Counted from the stretch's first letter, positions 1 through 7,436 are shown. The stretch is DNA of 14,361 bases from an uncultured Collinsella sp. (GCA_900553165.1 USCN01000013.1:1-14361); one strand, 5' to 3'. The notes: generated from the letters alone by a model not told the origin. Made by a program: numbers and translations.

Positions 1-81
1 TGCGCCGAGCCAGCCGTGCCCGTGCCGATCTGGCGAGGCGTTCTGAAACACCTCGGCGCCCGCACTCAATCAATAATCTAA
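1..81 (+). CDS. Possible C-terminal end of a truncated plus-strand gene
   Basis: The first frame is open from the window edge for 26 codons and ends at TAA (79-81), one base before the stop of the convergent glycosylase gene. The visible residues end in HLGARTQSII. Nothing in this short tail identifies a family. The tight tail-to-tail arrangement and GC-rich codons fit a real gene end. An open run of 26 codons is also easily found by chance in DNA of this composition, so the call is weak. Confidence 0.3.
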   Translation, partial: CAEPAVPVPIWRGVLKHLGARTQSII

Positions 82-82
82 A

Positions 83-646
83 TTAATGAGCTGCCCAGTC
101 AACGGCTTCACTCCAACGCTCGACAAGCCGCTCCAAACGCCACGCCGCGTTGGCAGGACTCGTCGACGGCAGCACGATGGCGGGTAGCCCCGTCCGCTCT
201 TGTAGATAGCGTTTGTAGAGCCGTCCGGCCGTGCCGCCGTTGCAGACAACGATCTCGATCGGCGTGGCATCCACAATGCGTTCAATATGTGCCGGCACAA
301 CGTTTTTGATGCTAGCGTCACTCGAGCCCTTAATGTCGCAGCTCTCGATCACATCCCACAGGGCTACGCCACCGTTAAGCAGCATGGATCGCTTGGCAGC
401 AACCGAGGCGTCGAGCGTCGCGGGCTCGCCGCTCGCCAAAGAGTCTCCCTCGTTGGGCGGCACGGGCGCACCGAGGCACACGGCCATCACACGCCAAAAG
501 CGATTCTGAGGGTTGCCGTAATAAAAGGCGTTGGCGCGCGAAAGCACCGAGGGAAACGATCCGAGCACCAAAACGCGCGAGCGCTCGTCAAACACGGGTT
601 CAAACCCATGCTCAATATGTTGATAGCCCTCGTCGGACACAGGCAT
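83..646 (-). CDS. Family-6 uracil/hypoxanthine-DNA glycosylase (DNA-deoxyinosine glycosylase)
   Basis: This 187-residue protein is predicted to remove deaminated bases (hypoxanthine or uracil) from DNA as the first step of base excision repair in the cytoplasm. The sequence shows the uracil-DNA-glycosylase-superfamily pattern: LVLGSFPS at about 26-33, YYGNPQNRFW at 42-51, CNGGTA at 135-140 and LPSTSPANA at 159-167. The GNPQNRFW block is characteristic of the hypoxanthine-DNA glycosylase branch, and the length is normal for that branch. The ATG start lies 3 nt after the stop of the upstream GH13 gene. A GAGGG motif 8 nt before the ATG serves as ribosome site, so the two genes are probably co-transcribed and translationally coupled. 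Base preference (hypoxanthine or uracil) cannot be read from sequence. Confidence 0.85.
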   Translation of the reverse strand: MPVSDEGYQHIEHGFEPVFDERSRVLVLGSFPSVLSRANAFYYGNPQNRFWRVMAVCLGAPVPPNEGDSLASGEPATLDASVAAKRSMLLNGGVALWDVIESCDIKGSSDASIKNVVPAHIERIVDATPIEIVVCNGGTAGRLYKRYLQERTGLPAIVLPSTSPANAAWRLERLVERWSEAVDWAAH

Positions 647-649
647 GGG

Positions 650-2026
650 CTAGGCCCTCAGTAGATAGCGCACCTCATAGGGTGCAAGCTCGAGGGTACC
701 CGTAAGCTCGACCGTGGGCGCATCGTCGGCAAGTAGGTCGGCAAAGGAGCCGTTGAGCTCGCCGGCTCCAAAGGTATAGGGCTCGTTCACGGCATTGACC
801 GCCACGAGCACCGTCGCGTCGTCGCAGGCGCGCTCGAACAGCAGCTGCTTGTTCTGAATCACCACGTTGCGATAGGCACCATAGTTGAGGGCACGGGCCG
901 CCGCGTCGTCTGCCGAGCGCAGGTGCGCGAGCTGCTTGATGAAGGCCGTCAGCTCGTTGGGCGCAGGCTCATCGAGCGCAGGTCGCAGCGCCCAGTCACC
1001 ATCGGGGCCGCCCTTTTCGCCAGGAATCCCCCACTCGCTGCCATAGTAGACGCACGGAATGCCCGGCATGCCAAAGAGCATGCCATAAGCGGGGCGCAGA
1101 CAGGACTTGTCGGTAAGGATGCTCGCCAGGCGCGGCACATCGTGGTTGTCGACAAACGACAGCAGATGCTTGCCGCGATAAATGCACCACGGGTCACCGC
1201 CAAACTGGCGGTGCAGCGAGTGCGCGATCTCGAACATATTGACCGAGTTAAAGCTGGAGTACAGGCCCTTGTAGCACTCGTAGTTGGTGCAGGAGTCGAG
1301 CATCTCGTCGTTGACGATCTGGTTGTAGTCGCCGTGGAGCGTCTCGCCGATCAGCACAAAGTCGGGCTTGAGCTCACGGGCAAAGGCGTGCAGGCGGCGC
1401 ATAAAGTCGCGGTCGAGCATATAGGCAACGTCCAGGCGCAGGCCGTCGACGCCAAAGACGTCGGCCCAACGGCGCACGGACTCGAGCAGGTAATCGACCA
1501 CGGCGGGGTTTTGCAGGTTGAGCTTCACGAGCTCAAAATGGCCTTCCCAGCCCTCGTACCAAAAGCCATCGCCATAGCAGGAGTCGCCGTCAAAGCTGAT
1601 GTGGAACCAATCCTTGTAGGGCGAGTCCCACTTGCGCTCCTGCACATCGCGGAAGGCCCAAAAGCCACGGCCCACATGGTTGAAGACCGCATCGAGCACC
1701 ACGCGGATGCCATGGGCGTGCAGCGTCTCGCATACAGCGGCAAAATCGGCATCCCCACCCAGGCGACGGTCGATATGGCGCAGGCTGCGCGTGTCGTAGC
1801 CATGGCCGTCGGATTCGAGCGGCGGGTTAATGAGCACAGCACCGATGCCGAGCTCTTGCAGGTAGTCGGCCCATTGGGCGATCTTCATGATGGGCGCATC
1901 GGGGTTGGGCGCTGCGTTGGCAGCCTGGGCGAGCTCATCTTCGGCAACGGGCGCGGCGTTTTCGCGCGGAGCTCCGCAAAAGCCCAGCGGATAGATCTGA
2001 TAGAACGTCGTCTCGTATGCCCACAT
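650..2026 (-). CDS. GH13 alpha-amylase family glycosyl hydrolase
   Basis: The protein has 458 residues and no signal peptide, so it should act in the cytoplasm on alpha-glucans or maltodextrins. It opens with TTFYQIYPLGF, typical of maltogenic-amylase or cyclomaltodextrinase-type GH13 enzymes. All four conserved GH13 regions are visible: DAVFNH (112-117), GLRLDVAY with nucleophile D199, IGETLHG with acid/base E228, and FVDNHD with transition-state D296. A (beta/alpha)8 barrel should cover roughly residues 5-370, followed by a C-terminal beta domain. The start is fixed by GGGAGG 5 nt before the ATG. It lies directly upstream of the DNA glycosylase gene. No sugar transporter specific to maltose is adjacent, so the exact substrate (maltodextrin, cyclodextrin, pullulan fragments) remains open. 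Confidence 0.9.
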   Translation of the reverse strand: MWAYETTFYQIYPLGFCGAPRENAAPVAEDELAQAANAAPNPDAPIMKIAQWADYLQELGIGAVLINPPLESDGHGYDTRSLRHIDRRLGGDADFAAVCETLHAHGIRVVLDAVFNHVGRGFWAFRDVQERKWDSPYKDWFHISFDGDSCYGDGFWYEGWEGHFELVKLNLQNPAVVDYLLESVRRWADVFGVDGLRLDVAYMLDRDFMRRLHAFARELKPDFVLIGETLHGDYNQIVNDEMLDSCTNYECYKGLYSSFNSVNMFEIAHSLHRQFGGDPWCIYRGKHLLSFVDNHDVPRLASILTDKSCLRPAYGMLFGMPGIPCVYYGSEWGIPGEKGGPDGDWALRPALDEPAPNELTAFIKQLAHLRSADDAAARALNYGAYRNVVIQNKQLLFERACDDATVLVAVNAVNEPYTFGAGELNGSFADLLADDAPTVELTGTLELAPYEVRYLLRA

Positions 2027-2061
2027 AGCAACCTCCCGGTAAGCTCAACACAACGACATCC

Positions 2062-2067
2062 ATTGTA
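2062..2067 (-). promoter_or_regulatory. Possible -10 element for the GH13/glycosylase unit
   Basis: The minus strand reads TACAAT (5 of 6 to TATAAT), about 36 nt upstream of the GH13 start codon. The expected -35 position (around 2085-2090) reads GGGGAG and does not match TTGACA. This is therefore a weak or activator-dependent promoter at best. Confidence 0.3.
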
Positions 2068-2097
2068 TGCCCGCCGCGTATCCCCTCCCCCAAAATA

Positions 2098-2164
2098 AGT
2101 TGCGGTGAAATAATTCCTGCTTGGGCCTTCAGAGGCCTTAAACAGGAGCTATTCCACCGCAGCT
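2098..2164. repeat. 67-bp imperfect palindrome between sotB and the GH13 gene
   Basis: The outer arms are TGCGGTGAAATAATTCCTG (2101-2119) and CAGGAGCTATTCCACCGCA (2143-2161). They match at 16 of 19 positions, and AGT/GCT extends them outward. Read as minus-strand RNA, two of the three differences become G-U pairs and only one C-A mismatch remains. An inner GGCCT/AGGCC stem with a 4-nt loop (2124-2137) caps it. It begins 15 bp past the sotB stop, so it could end or protect that transcript. It has no clear U tract. It may also be a dispersed REP/MITE-like element. Confidence 0.6.
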
Positions 2165-2179
2165 GATGAGGGGACGTGA

Positions 2180-3376
2180 TTAGGCGACGGGCTTTGCGCG
2201 GCGTATGGCCGGGAACAGCACCGTGATGGCGAGGATGACGCCCACGACGGTAATCGCCCCGCCCGCGAAGCCAATCCAAGCGATACCGGGACCCGAAACC
2301 ACGGCGCCACCGATTGCGGTGCCCGTGCCGATACCCAGATTGAACAGGCCCGAGAAGATCGACATGGCGACGGCCGACGAATCCGCCGGTGTGTACTTGA
2401 TGAGCTCGGCCTGAAACGCCACGTTAAAGGCCGTGGCGCAGCAGCCCCATAGCGCGCAAACAGCGAGAACGGCGACGAGCGACGGTGCAACCGGACCCAT
2501 GAGCAGCAGAGCCACCGGCACGCCGGAGAGCGTGATAGCCAAGAACGGGAAGCGATGCCCATCGAACAGACGGCCGAACAGCCAGCTTCCGAGCAGACCA
2601 GAGCAGCCGAACGCCGTCAGCGTCATGGTAATAGCGCTTGCGTCGACGTGCGCGACCTGCGCCAGGAACGGCTCGATATAGCTGTAACCCGCATAATAGC
2701 CGGTTGCCATAAAGACCGTGACCGCGTAGAGCGCGATCAGGAACGGGTTCTTGAGCAGCACGGGCAGCTGTTTGACGGTAAAGCGCTCACCCGCCGGCAT
2801 AGCCGGAAACACCGCGGCTTGGTACACCACCGCGGCGGCAGAGAAGGCACCGACCACGGCGAATGTCATGCGCCAGCCCACGGCCAGCCCGATGGCGCGG
2901 CCGATCGGCAGGCCAAAAATCTGCGCGATGGACGAGCCCGTGGCGATTATGCTGATGGCGAGCGCCCCATGGCGGGTGTCGACCAGGCGCGAAGCCATGA
3001 TCGAGGCGACCGACCAGAACACGGCATGCGCGCAGGCGACCACCAGACGCGCGCAAACCAAAATAGGATAGGTGGGCGCCAAGGCGGACAAGAACTGGCC
3101 GAGCGAAAACACGGCCAAAACGCCCAGCAGCATCCGCTTGAACTCAAAGCGCGAGGCAAACACCATGAGTGGCAGCGACAGCAGCATGACACCCCAGGCG
3201 TAGACCGAAATCATGATGCCTGCCTGGGCCTCGGTGAGCGAGAACGATGCGGCAATATCAGTCAGAAGGCCAATGGGCATGAACTCTGATGTGTTGAACA
3301 CGAACGAACAGCAGGCAAGCCCGATAAGCGGGAGCCACTGCTTGAGCGAGATGCCATCTTGTCTTGCCTGAGTCAT
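2180..3376 (-). CDS. sotB: MFS sugar efflux transporter, SotB-like
   Basis: This is a 398-residue inner-membrane protein with about 12 hydrophobic segments, a drug:H+ antiporter-type (DHA1) major facilitator. From memory it parallels E. coli SotB along its length: FVFNTSEFMPIGLL near the N-terminus, an AHAVFWS segment, WRMTF, YSYIEPF, and FSGLFNLGIGTG late in the protein. SotB (396 residues in E. coli) exports sugars and related compounds by proton antiport. The frame stays open upstream to 3541, but that extension runs through the feoB terminator. The start here is the ATG at 3374-3376, preceded by GGAGGGGGTTCCTAC. The gene appears to be a single transcription unit between the feoB terminator and a large palindrome. 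Substrate is inferred from the family only. Related MFS members export nucleosides or drugs. Confidence 0.85.
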   Translation of the reverse strand: MTQARQDGISLKQWLPLIGLACCSFVFNTSEFMPIGLLTDIAASFSLTEAQAGIMISVYAWGVMLLSLPLMVFASRFEFKRMLLGVLAVFSLGQFLSALAPTYPILVCARLVVACAHAVFWSVASIMASRLVDTRHGALAISIIATGSSIAQIFGLPIGRAIGLAVGWRMTFAVVGAFSAAAVVYQAAVFPAMPAGERFTVKQLPVLLKNPFLIALYAVTVFMATGYYAGYSYIEPFLAQVAHVDASAITMTLTAFGCSGLLGSWLFGRLFDGHRFPFLAITLSGVPVALLLMGPVAPSLVAVLAVCALWGCCATAFNVAFQAELIKYTPADSSAVAMSIFSGLFNLGIGTGTAIGGAVVSGPGIAWIGFAGGAITVVGVILAITVLFPAIRRAKPVA

Positions 3377-3412
3377 GTAGGAACCCCCTCCGATTGTCTT
3401 GAGCGATGGGCG

Positions 3413-3442
3413 ATTATATAGCAACGGCCCCGCATCCGTCAG
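3413..3442 (-). promoter_or_regulatory. Candidate sotB promoter
   Basis: On the minus strand a perfect TATAAT (3413-3418) lies about 36 nt upstream of the sotB ATG. CTGACG (3437-3442), which shares TGAC with the -35 consensus, lies 18 bp further upstream. The -35 part falls in the loop region of the preceding feoB terminator hairpin, so termination and re-initiation are packed together. Confidence 0.5.
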
Positions 3443-3460
3443 CAACAGATGCGGGGCCGT
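3423..3460 (-). terminator. Terminator hairpin after feoB
   Basis: An inverted repeat of ACGGCCCCGCATC and GATGCGGGGCCGT gives a 13-bp GC-rich stem with an 11-12 nt loop, about 40 bp past the feoB stop. The following minus-strand sequence is TTGCTATATAA, a poor U tract, so efficiency is uncertain. No gene lies on the other strand nearby. Confidence 0.7.
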
Positions 3461-3500
3461 AATCAACTCAATACACAGAGGTTGCGCCATCAATAAATAA

Positions 3501-5861
3501 CTAAGCCAGCCCCAGCAATATGCCCGCCGAATGCACGACAAACGCCACGATCCAGGCGACCGTCACCTGAAACGCGAACACGGCCACGGCATAGCGCGCG
3601 CCCAACTCGCTCTTGACGGCGCCGATTGCCGCTACGCAGGGCGGGTACAGCAGCGTAAAGACCAGGAACACGTAGGCGGTAAACGGCGAAAACATGGTCG
3701 ACAGCGCCGCGGGCGACGTTGCGCCCAAAAGCACCGTGAGCGTCGAGATGACGCTCTCCTTGGCAATGAGTCCGGTGACGAGCGCCGTCGACGCACGCCA
3801 GTCGCCAAAACCGAGTGGGGCCAACACCGGCGCGATGATGCTACCCAGACCGGCAAGCAGACTCTGCGACTGATCGGCGACCACATTAAAGCGGATATCG
3901 AACGTCTGGAGGAACCAGATGACCACGGTGGCGGCAAAGATAATGGTAAAGGCCTTGGTAATAAAGTCCTTGGCCTTATCCCATGCCAGCATCACCGTCG
4001 TCTTGACGCTCGGCAGGCGGTAATTGGGAAGCTCCATGATAAACGGCACCGGGTCGCCCTTAAATGCCGTGCGGTTGAGCACCAGGGCGGCAATGCAGCC
4101 GACCACGATACCAATCAGATAGAGCGAGACCATGGCGGGAACTGTCGCCTGCGGGAAGAATGCCCCGCACAGCAGACCGTAGACCGGCAACTTGGCCGAA
4201 CAGCTCATGAACGGCGTGAGCATGACCGTCATCTTGCGGTCGTGCTCGGATGGGAGCGTACGGGTCGACATGATAGCCGGCACGGTGCAGCCAAAACCGA
4301 CGAGCATAGGCACGAAGCTGCGGCCCGACAGGCCAAAGCGACGCAGCACTTTATCCATGACAAAGGCCACACGCGCCATGTAGCCGGAGTCTTCCAGAAT
4401 GGAGAGGAACAAAAAGAGCACGACGATAATCGGCAGGAAGGTCAGCACGCTGCCCACGCCCGTAAGCACGCCGTCGACAGCCAGCGAGCGCACCACGTCG
4501 TTGGTGCCGAACGCCTTGAGGCCCGCATCGGCCGAGGCGATGATGGCAGCGATGCCGTCCTCCATAAGTCCCTGCAACGCCGCGCCGATCACGCCAAACG
4601 TCAGCCAAAAGACGAGACCCATGATCACCAGGAACGCTGGAATGGCCGTGTAGCGACCCGTCAGGATGCGGTCGATCTTGACGGAACGCACGTGCTCGCG
4701 GCTCTCGTGCGGCTTGACGACGCAGCGCCCACACACGTCGCCGATAAAGCCGAAGCGCATGTCAGCCAGTGCAGATAGACGGTCGGTACCGGCCTCACCC
4801 TCCATCTGGGTAATGATGTGCTCGATGGCGTCAAGTTCGTTACGGTCCAGATGAAGCGCCTCGGTCACCAGCTCGTCGCCCTCAACCAGCTTGGTCGCCG
4901 CAAAACGCACCGGGATATGCGCCGTCGCGGCATGGTCCTCGATAAGGTTGGCGATGCCGTGAATGCAGCGATGCAGCGCGCCGCCGTCTGGACCATCGGG
5001 CGCGCAGAAGTCCAGGCGACCGGGGCGCTCGCGGAACCGCGCCACGTGCAAGGCATGATCCACCAACTCGCCAATGCCCTCGTTGCGGGCAGCGCTAATG
5101 GGAACAACAGGCACGCCCAGCAGGCTCTCGAGCAGGTTGACGTCTACGGCACCACCATTGGCGGTCACCTCGTCCATCATGTTGAGCGCGATGACCATGG
5201 GGCGGTCGAGCTCCATGAGCTGCAGTGTCAGGTACAGGTTACGTTCGATGTTGGTGGCGTCGATAATGTCGATGATGGCATCGGGGTTTTCGTCCAGGAT
5301 AAATTGGCGACTGACGATCTCTTCGCCCGTGTACGGAGACAGCGAATAGATGCCGGGCAGGTCGGTAACGCTTGCCTCGGGATGGTTACGGATGGTGCCG
5401 TCCTTGCGGTCGACCGTCACGCCGGGAAAGTTACCGACGTGCTGGTTGGAGCCCGTAAGCTGGTTGAACAGCGTGGTCTTACCGCAGTTTTGGTTGCCGG
5501 CGAGGGCAAAATGCAGCGGTGCGCCCTCGGGCACGGCCGTCTTGGCAGCACGAGGCGAATACGTCCCTTCGCCCAGGGCCGGGTGATCCGTCGTGCCGAT
5601 TGCGGCGTTAACGCGCGGGCCGGTATCGGTGTCGTGCACATCCACGAGCTCAATGCGTGCGGCATCGTCCTTGCGCAGCGTCAACTCGTAGCCGCGCAGG
5701 CGAATCTCGAGCGGATCGCCCATGGGGGCATACTTCATCATGGTAACTTCGGTGCCCGGCGTTAGGCCCATGTCCAAAATATGCTGTCGGAGTGCCTGAT
5801 CGTCCGATGCCACCGATGCGACAACGGCGTCCTTTCCAATCTCGAGTGTATCGAGCTTCAC
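3501..5861 (-). CDS. feoB: Ferrous iron transporter B with fused N-terminal FeoA domain
   Basis: This 786-residue inner-membrane protein imports Fe2+. Residues 1-75 form a FeoA (SH3-like) domain (HILDMGLTPGTEVTM, LRGYELTLRKDDA), normally a separate small protein. The GTPase domain follows, with G1 GNQNCGKT (122-129), the NFPGVT switch (144-149), G3 DLPG (167-170), G4 NMMD (227-230) and G5 SAARN (256-260). A helical regulatory region runs to about 400. Then come membrane helices with the two Gate repeats, marked by VGFGCTVPAIMSTRTL (521-536) and a later GLIAKESVIS. The start codon is GTG (5859-5861), with AAAGGA 7 nt upstream. The gene stands alone between a promoter region and a terminator. 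Regulation by iron is inferred; palindromic sites lie in its leader. No FeoC is nearby. Confidence 0.96.
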   Translation of the reverse strand: MKLDTLEIGKDAVVASVASDDQALRQHILDMGLTPGTEVTMMKYAPMGDPLEIRLRGYELTLRKDDAARIELVDVHDTDTGPRVNAAIGTTDHPALGEGTYSPRAAKTAVPEGAPLHFALAGNQNCGKTTLFNQLTGSNQHVGNFPGVTVDRKDGTIRNHPEASVTDLPGIYSLSPYTGEEIVSRQFILDENPDAIIDIIDATNIERNLYLTLQLMELDRPMVIALNMMDEVTANGGAVDVNLLESLLGVPVVPISAARNEGIGELVDHALHVARFRERPGRLDFCAPDGPDGGALHRCIHGIANLIEDHAATAHIPVRFAATKLVEGDELVTEALHLDRNELDAIEHIITQMEGEAGTDRLSALADMRFGFIGDVCGRCVVKPHESREHVRSVKIDRILTGRYTAIPAFLVIMGLVFWLTFGVIGAALQGLMEDGIAAIIASADAGLKAFGTNDVVRSLAVDGVLTGVGSVLTFLPIIVVLFLFLSILEDSGYMARVAFVMDKVLRRFGLSGRSFVPMLVGFGCTVPAIMSTRTLPSEHDRKMTVMLTPFMSCSAKLPVYGLLCGAFFPQATVPAMVSLYLIGIVVGCIAALVLNRTAFKGDPVPFIMELPNYRLPSVKTTVMLAWDKAKDFITKAFTIIFAATVVIWFLQTFDIRFNVVADQSQSLLAGLGSIIAPVLAPLGFGDWRASTALVTGLIAKESVISTLTVLLGATSPAALSTMFSPFTAYVFLVFTLLYPPCVAAIGAVKSELGARYAVAVFAFQVTVAWIVAFVVHSAGILLGLA

Positions 5862-5883
5862 GCGCTCATCCTTTCGTTAGACG

Positions 5884-5912
5884 CGGTTAACCGTTTACCG
5901 GGGCTAACCAAC
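5884..5912. promoter_or_regulatory. Candidate metal-regulator operator upstream of feoB
   Basis: A perfect 10-bp palindrome CGGTTAACCG (5884-5893) is followed by GTTTACC and GGCTAACCAAC, so three GGTTA-like half sites lie within about 30 bp of the feoB leader. On the minus strand GTTGGTTAGC resembles one half of the DtxR/IdeR iron box, but the other half matches poorly. Operator identity is inferred from this partial match and from the iron-transport gene downstream. Confidence 0.35.
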
Positions 5913-5942
5913 TCGTAACGACAAATGATAGCGCTCTGAACT

Positions 5943-5970
5943 ATTTTATAAAGTCAAATACCGATGTTTA
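5943..5970 (-). promoter_or_regulatory. Candidate feoB promoter
   Basis: The minus strand reads TAAACA (4 of 6 to TTGACA), 16 bp, then TAAAAT (5 of 6). This lies in the only AT-rich stretch between feoB and the next gene. A TTGACT also occurs inside the spacer, so the exact hexamers are uncertain. Confidence 0.35.
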
Positions 5971-5982
5971 CCTGCGCAAACT

Positions 5983-6303
5983 TTATGCGGTGCGCCCCGA
6001 AAGCTCTTTGCGCATACCGCTCAGCGAGATCGAAATGGAACCCGACCGCGCGGTAGCAGTGAGTCGATCACCCTCAACCGACCCCGTGCATGTAAAGGGC
6101 GCCTTGCCCATCAAGACGTGGGAGATAGTACCCGAGAGCTCAAAGAAATCGCACTCAGCGCGGGCACCCGAGAGAGCGATATTGAGGCCCCTGACGTTTA
6201 GTACTGCCCTGAGCGCGCCGTTCACCCCATGTGAAAACGTCACCTCGCCGCGCTTGCTCCCCACCGGCGTCTGGGCCAAAACCACATACGTACCCTCAAG
6301 CAT
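5983..6303 (-). CDS. Small protein of unknown function, beta-strand rich
   Basis: This 106-residue protein has no signal peptide or membrane segment. It reads as alternating short beta strands and turns: it begins LEGTYVVLAQTPVGSKRGEVTF, contains GTISHVLMGKAPFTCTG in the middle, and then repeats a G-S-hydrophobic pattern (GSVEGDRL, GSISISLSG). The GTY...TP.G...G start suggests a small barrel built of repeated strand pairs. I cannot assign a family or function with certainty. The ATG at 6301-6303 is chosen because AGAGGAGGAG lies just upstream; an upstream in-frame ATG would leave no such site. It follows the hydrolase gene by 47 bp on the same strand, with no clear terminator between, so the two are probably co-transcribed. 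Confidence 0.75.
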   Translation of the reverse strand: MLEGTYVVLAQTPVGSKRGEVTFSHGVNGALRAVLNVRGLNIALSGARAECDFFELSGTISHVLMGKAPFTCTGSVEGDRLTATARSGSISISLSGMRKELSGRTA

Positions 6304-6350
6304 GGCTCCTCCTCTAAGCAGACTTTTTGAAACGGGCAAGTAGTCTACTT

Positions 6351-7250
6351 TTACATATGGCGTTCCAGGAAGCGGAAGGCCAGACGGATCCAGGGACGGA
6401 CGGAAACCTGCTTGTCCTCGTTGTCGACCGCGGTATTGGCGTTGCCGAGCGAAAGGCCGTGGCCACCCTGGTCAAAGACGTGCATCTCGCATGCAACACC
6501 CTCCTCGGCCATGCGCTGCGCAAACGGGTAGACCTGCGCGACCGGCGCCGTCTTGTCGTCCGAAACGCCCCACACAAAGGTCGGGGGCATCTGACGCGAA
6601 ACGTGCGTGGTAGGGCAAATGTCGGCCAGGTGCTCATCGGTCGCCTCGCCGCCCGTCACCATCGACAGATAGTCGTTGAGCAAATCGCGCCCCGTCTTGC
6701 CACCCGTCTTGGGCACGCGCAGGTCGATGCGCGGGTCGCGCGTCTGCATATCGCGCACATAGGCAAGGTCGAGCAACGGATAGCCCAGCACCACGGCGTC
6801 GGGACGAATATCCTCCGGACGAGCCCCGGCAAGGCCCGCGAAGGGTCCGGTCTTCCACTGCGTTGCCAACGAGGCGCAGATCATGCCGCCCGCCGAGAAA
6901 CCCACGATGCACACGCGCTTGGGATCGACATGCCACTCGTCGGCGTTGGCGCGCACGGTAGCGACCATCTTGGCGAGGTCCGCCTGCGGGTGCGGAAAGC
7001 TCACGTCGCCCGTGGCGCTCGTCACATAGTTGAGCACAAAGGCCTGGTAGCCGCGGTCCAAAAACGCAAACGCCACCGGGTCCTGCTCGTGCGGAGCGAT
7101 ATGCGTAAACCCGCCTCCGCCGCAGATGATCACCGCGGGGCGGCGGCCATTGGGCTTGTCGGGCAGCGGCTCGGCCCCCAGATACGTAAACGTCGCCGGA
7201 TAATCCTCGGTCGGCTCCTCGCCCCACAGCGCATGGTTCTCAATAATCAT
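6351..7250 (-). CDS. Alpha/beta hydrolase (esterase/lipase-type, BD-FAE-like)
   Basis: The protein has 299 residues, no signal peptide, and an alpha/beta hydrolase fold resembling the Aes/BD-FAE acetyl-esterase group. An oxyanion-hole GGGGF (44-48) replaces the usual HGGG. The nucleophile elbow is GFSAGG with S119. The likely acid is D231 or D232 in WGVSDDKTAP, and the catalytic His is H264 in GGHGLS. It should hydrolyse ester bonds, for example acetyl groups on sugars or xenobiotic esters, in the cytoplasm. The start is the ATG at 7248-7250, with GGAGG 8 nt before it. The same frame stays open far upstream, into the divergent PTS gene region, but without a better start. It is probably the first gene of a unit with the small unknown protein. 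The natural substrate is not visible. Confidence 0.85.
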   Translation of the reverse strand: MIIENHALWGEEPTEDYPATFTYLGAEPLPDKPNGRRPAVIICGGGGFTHIAPHEQDPVAFAFLDRGYQAFVLNYVTSATGDVSFPHPQADLAKMVATVRANADEWHVDPKRVCIVGFSAGGMICASLATQWKTGPFAGLAGARPEDIRPDAVVLGYPLLDLAYVRDMQTRDPRIDLRVPKTGGKTGRDLLNDYLSMVTGGEATDEHLADICPTTHVSRQMPPTFVWGVSDDKTAPVAQVYPFAQRMAEEGVACEMHVFDQGGHGLSLGNANTAVDNEDKQVSVRPWIRLAFRFLERHM

Positions 7251-7355
7251 AGGTGCTCCCTCCGTGCGATTCGTGCGCACTCGTTTTTCGCACCTTAGCG
7301 TACCCCACTTGAGCCCGCGGCGCAGAAACACCCCCGCAATGAGTTGGCCTTCAAC

Positions 7356-7365
7356 TGATATATCA
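7356..7365. promoter_or_regulatory. Palindrome TGATATATCA in divergent spacer
   Basis: A perfect 10-bp AT-rich palindrome sits in the 246-bp region between the divergently transcribed hydrolase and PTS IIA genes. It could be a regulator site or part of a promoter. The rest of the spacer shows no coding potential that I would support. Confidence 0.25.
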
Positions 7366-7376
7366 CAAAATCGCTG

Positions 7377-7405
7377 TTCAGAGGCATCGTTAAGCAGCGT
7401 AAAAT
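7377..7405 (+). promoter_or_regulatory. Candidate promoter for the PTS IIA gene
   Basis: TTCAGA (7377-7382, 4 of 6 to the -35 consensus), a 17-bp spacer, and TAAAAT (7400-7405, 5 of 6 to the -10) give a plausible sigma-A-type promoter. Transcription would start near 7412, leaving a leader of about 85 nt before the start codon. Confidence 0.4.
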
Positions 7406-7436
7406 AGGAGCGCTGACCATGCTGGGAAACACGTAC

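Noticed and set aside
34..55. Short inverted repeat CGAGGCG/CACCTCG near the left edge, as a terminator
   Set aside because: The stem is 7 bp with one mismatch on the plus strand and no T tract on either side.
923..2098. Long plus-strand open frame (391 codons) opposite the GH13 gene
   Set aside because: It mirrors the GC-rich codons of the GH13 gene, which has all catalytic motifs. The translated product is Val/Ala/His-rich with no recognisable family.
3377..3541. Extended N-terminus (55 residues) for the MFS transporter
   Set aside because: It would start inside feoB and read through a terminator hairpin. A strong ribosome site precedes the inner ATG, which gives the normal family length.
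3531..4778. Long plus-strand open frame (415 codons) opposite feoB
   Set aside because: It is antisense to the FeoB membrane domain. The product is an unnatural His/Arg/Asp-rich sequence without motifs.
6335..6353. AAGTAGTCTACTT inverted repeat between the hydrolase and small-protein genes
   Set aside because: It is a 6-bp repeat around one base, cannot form a hairpin loop, and has no supporting context.
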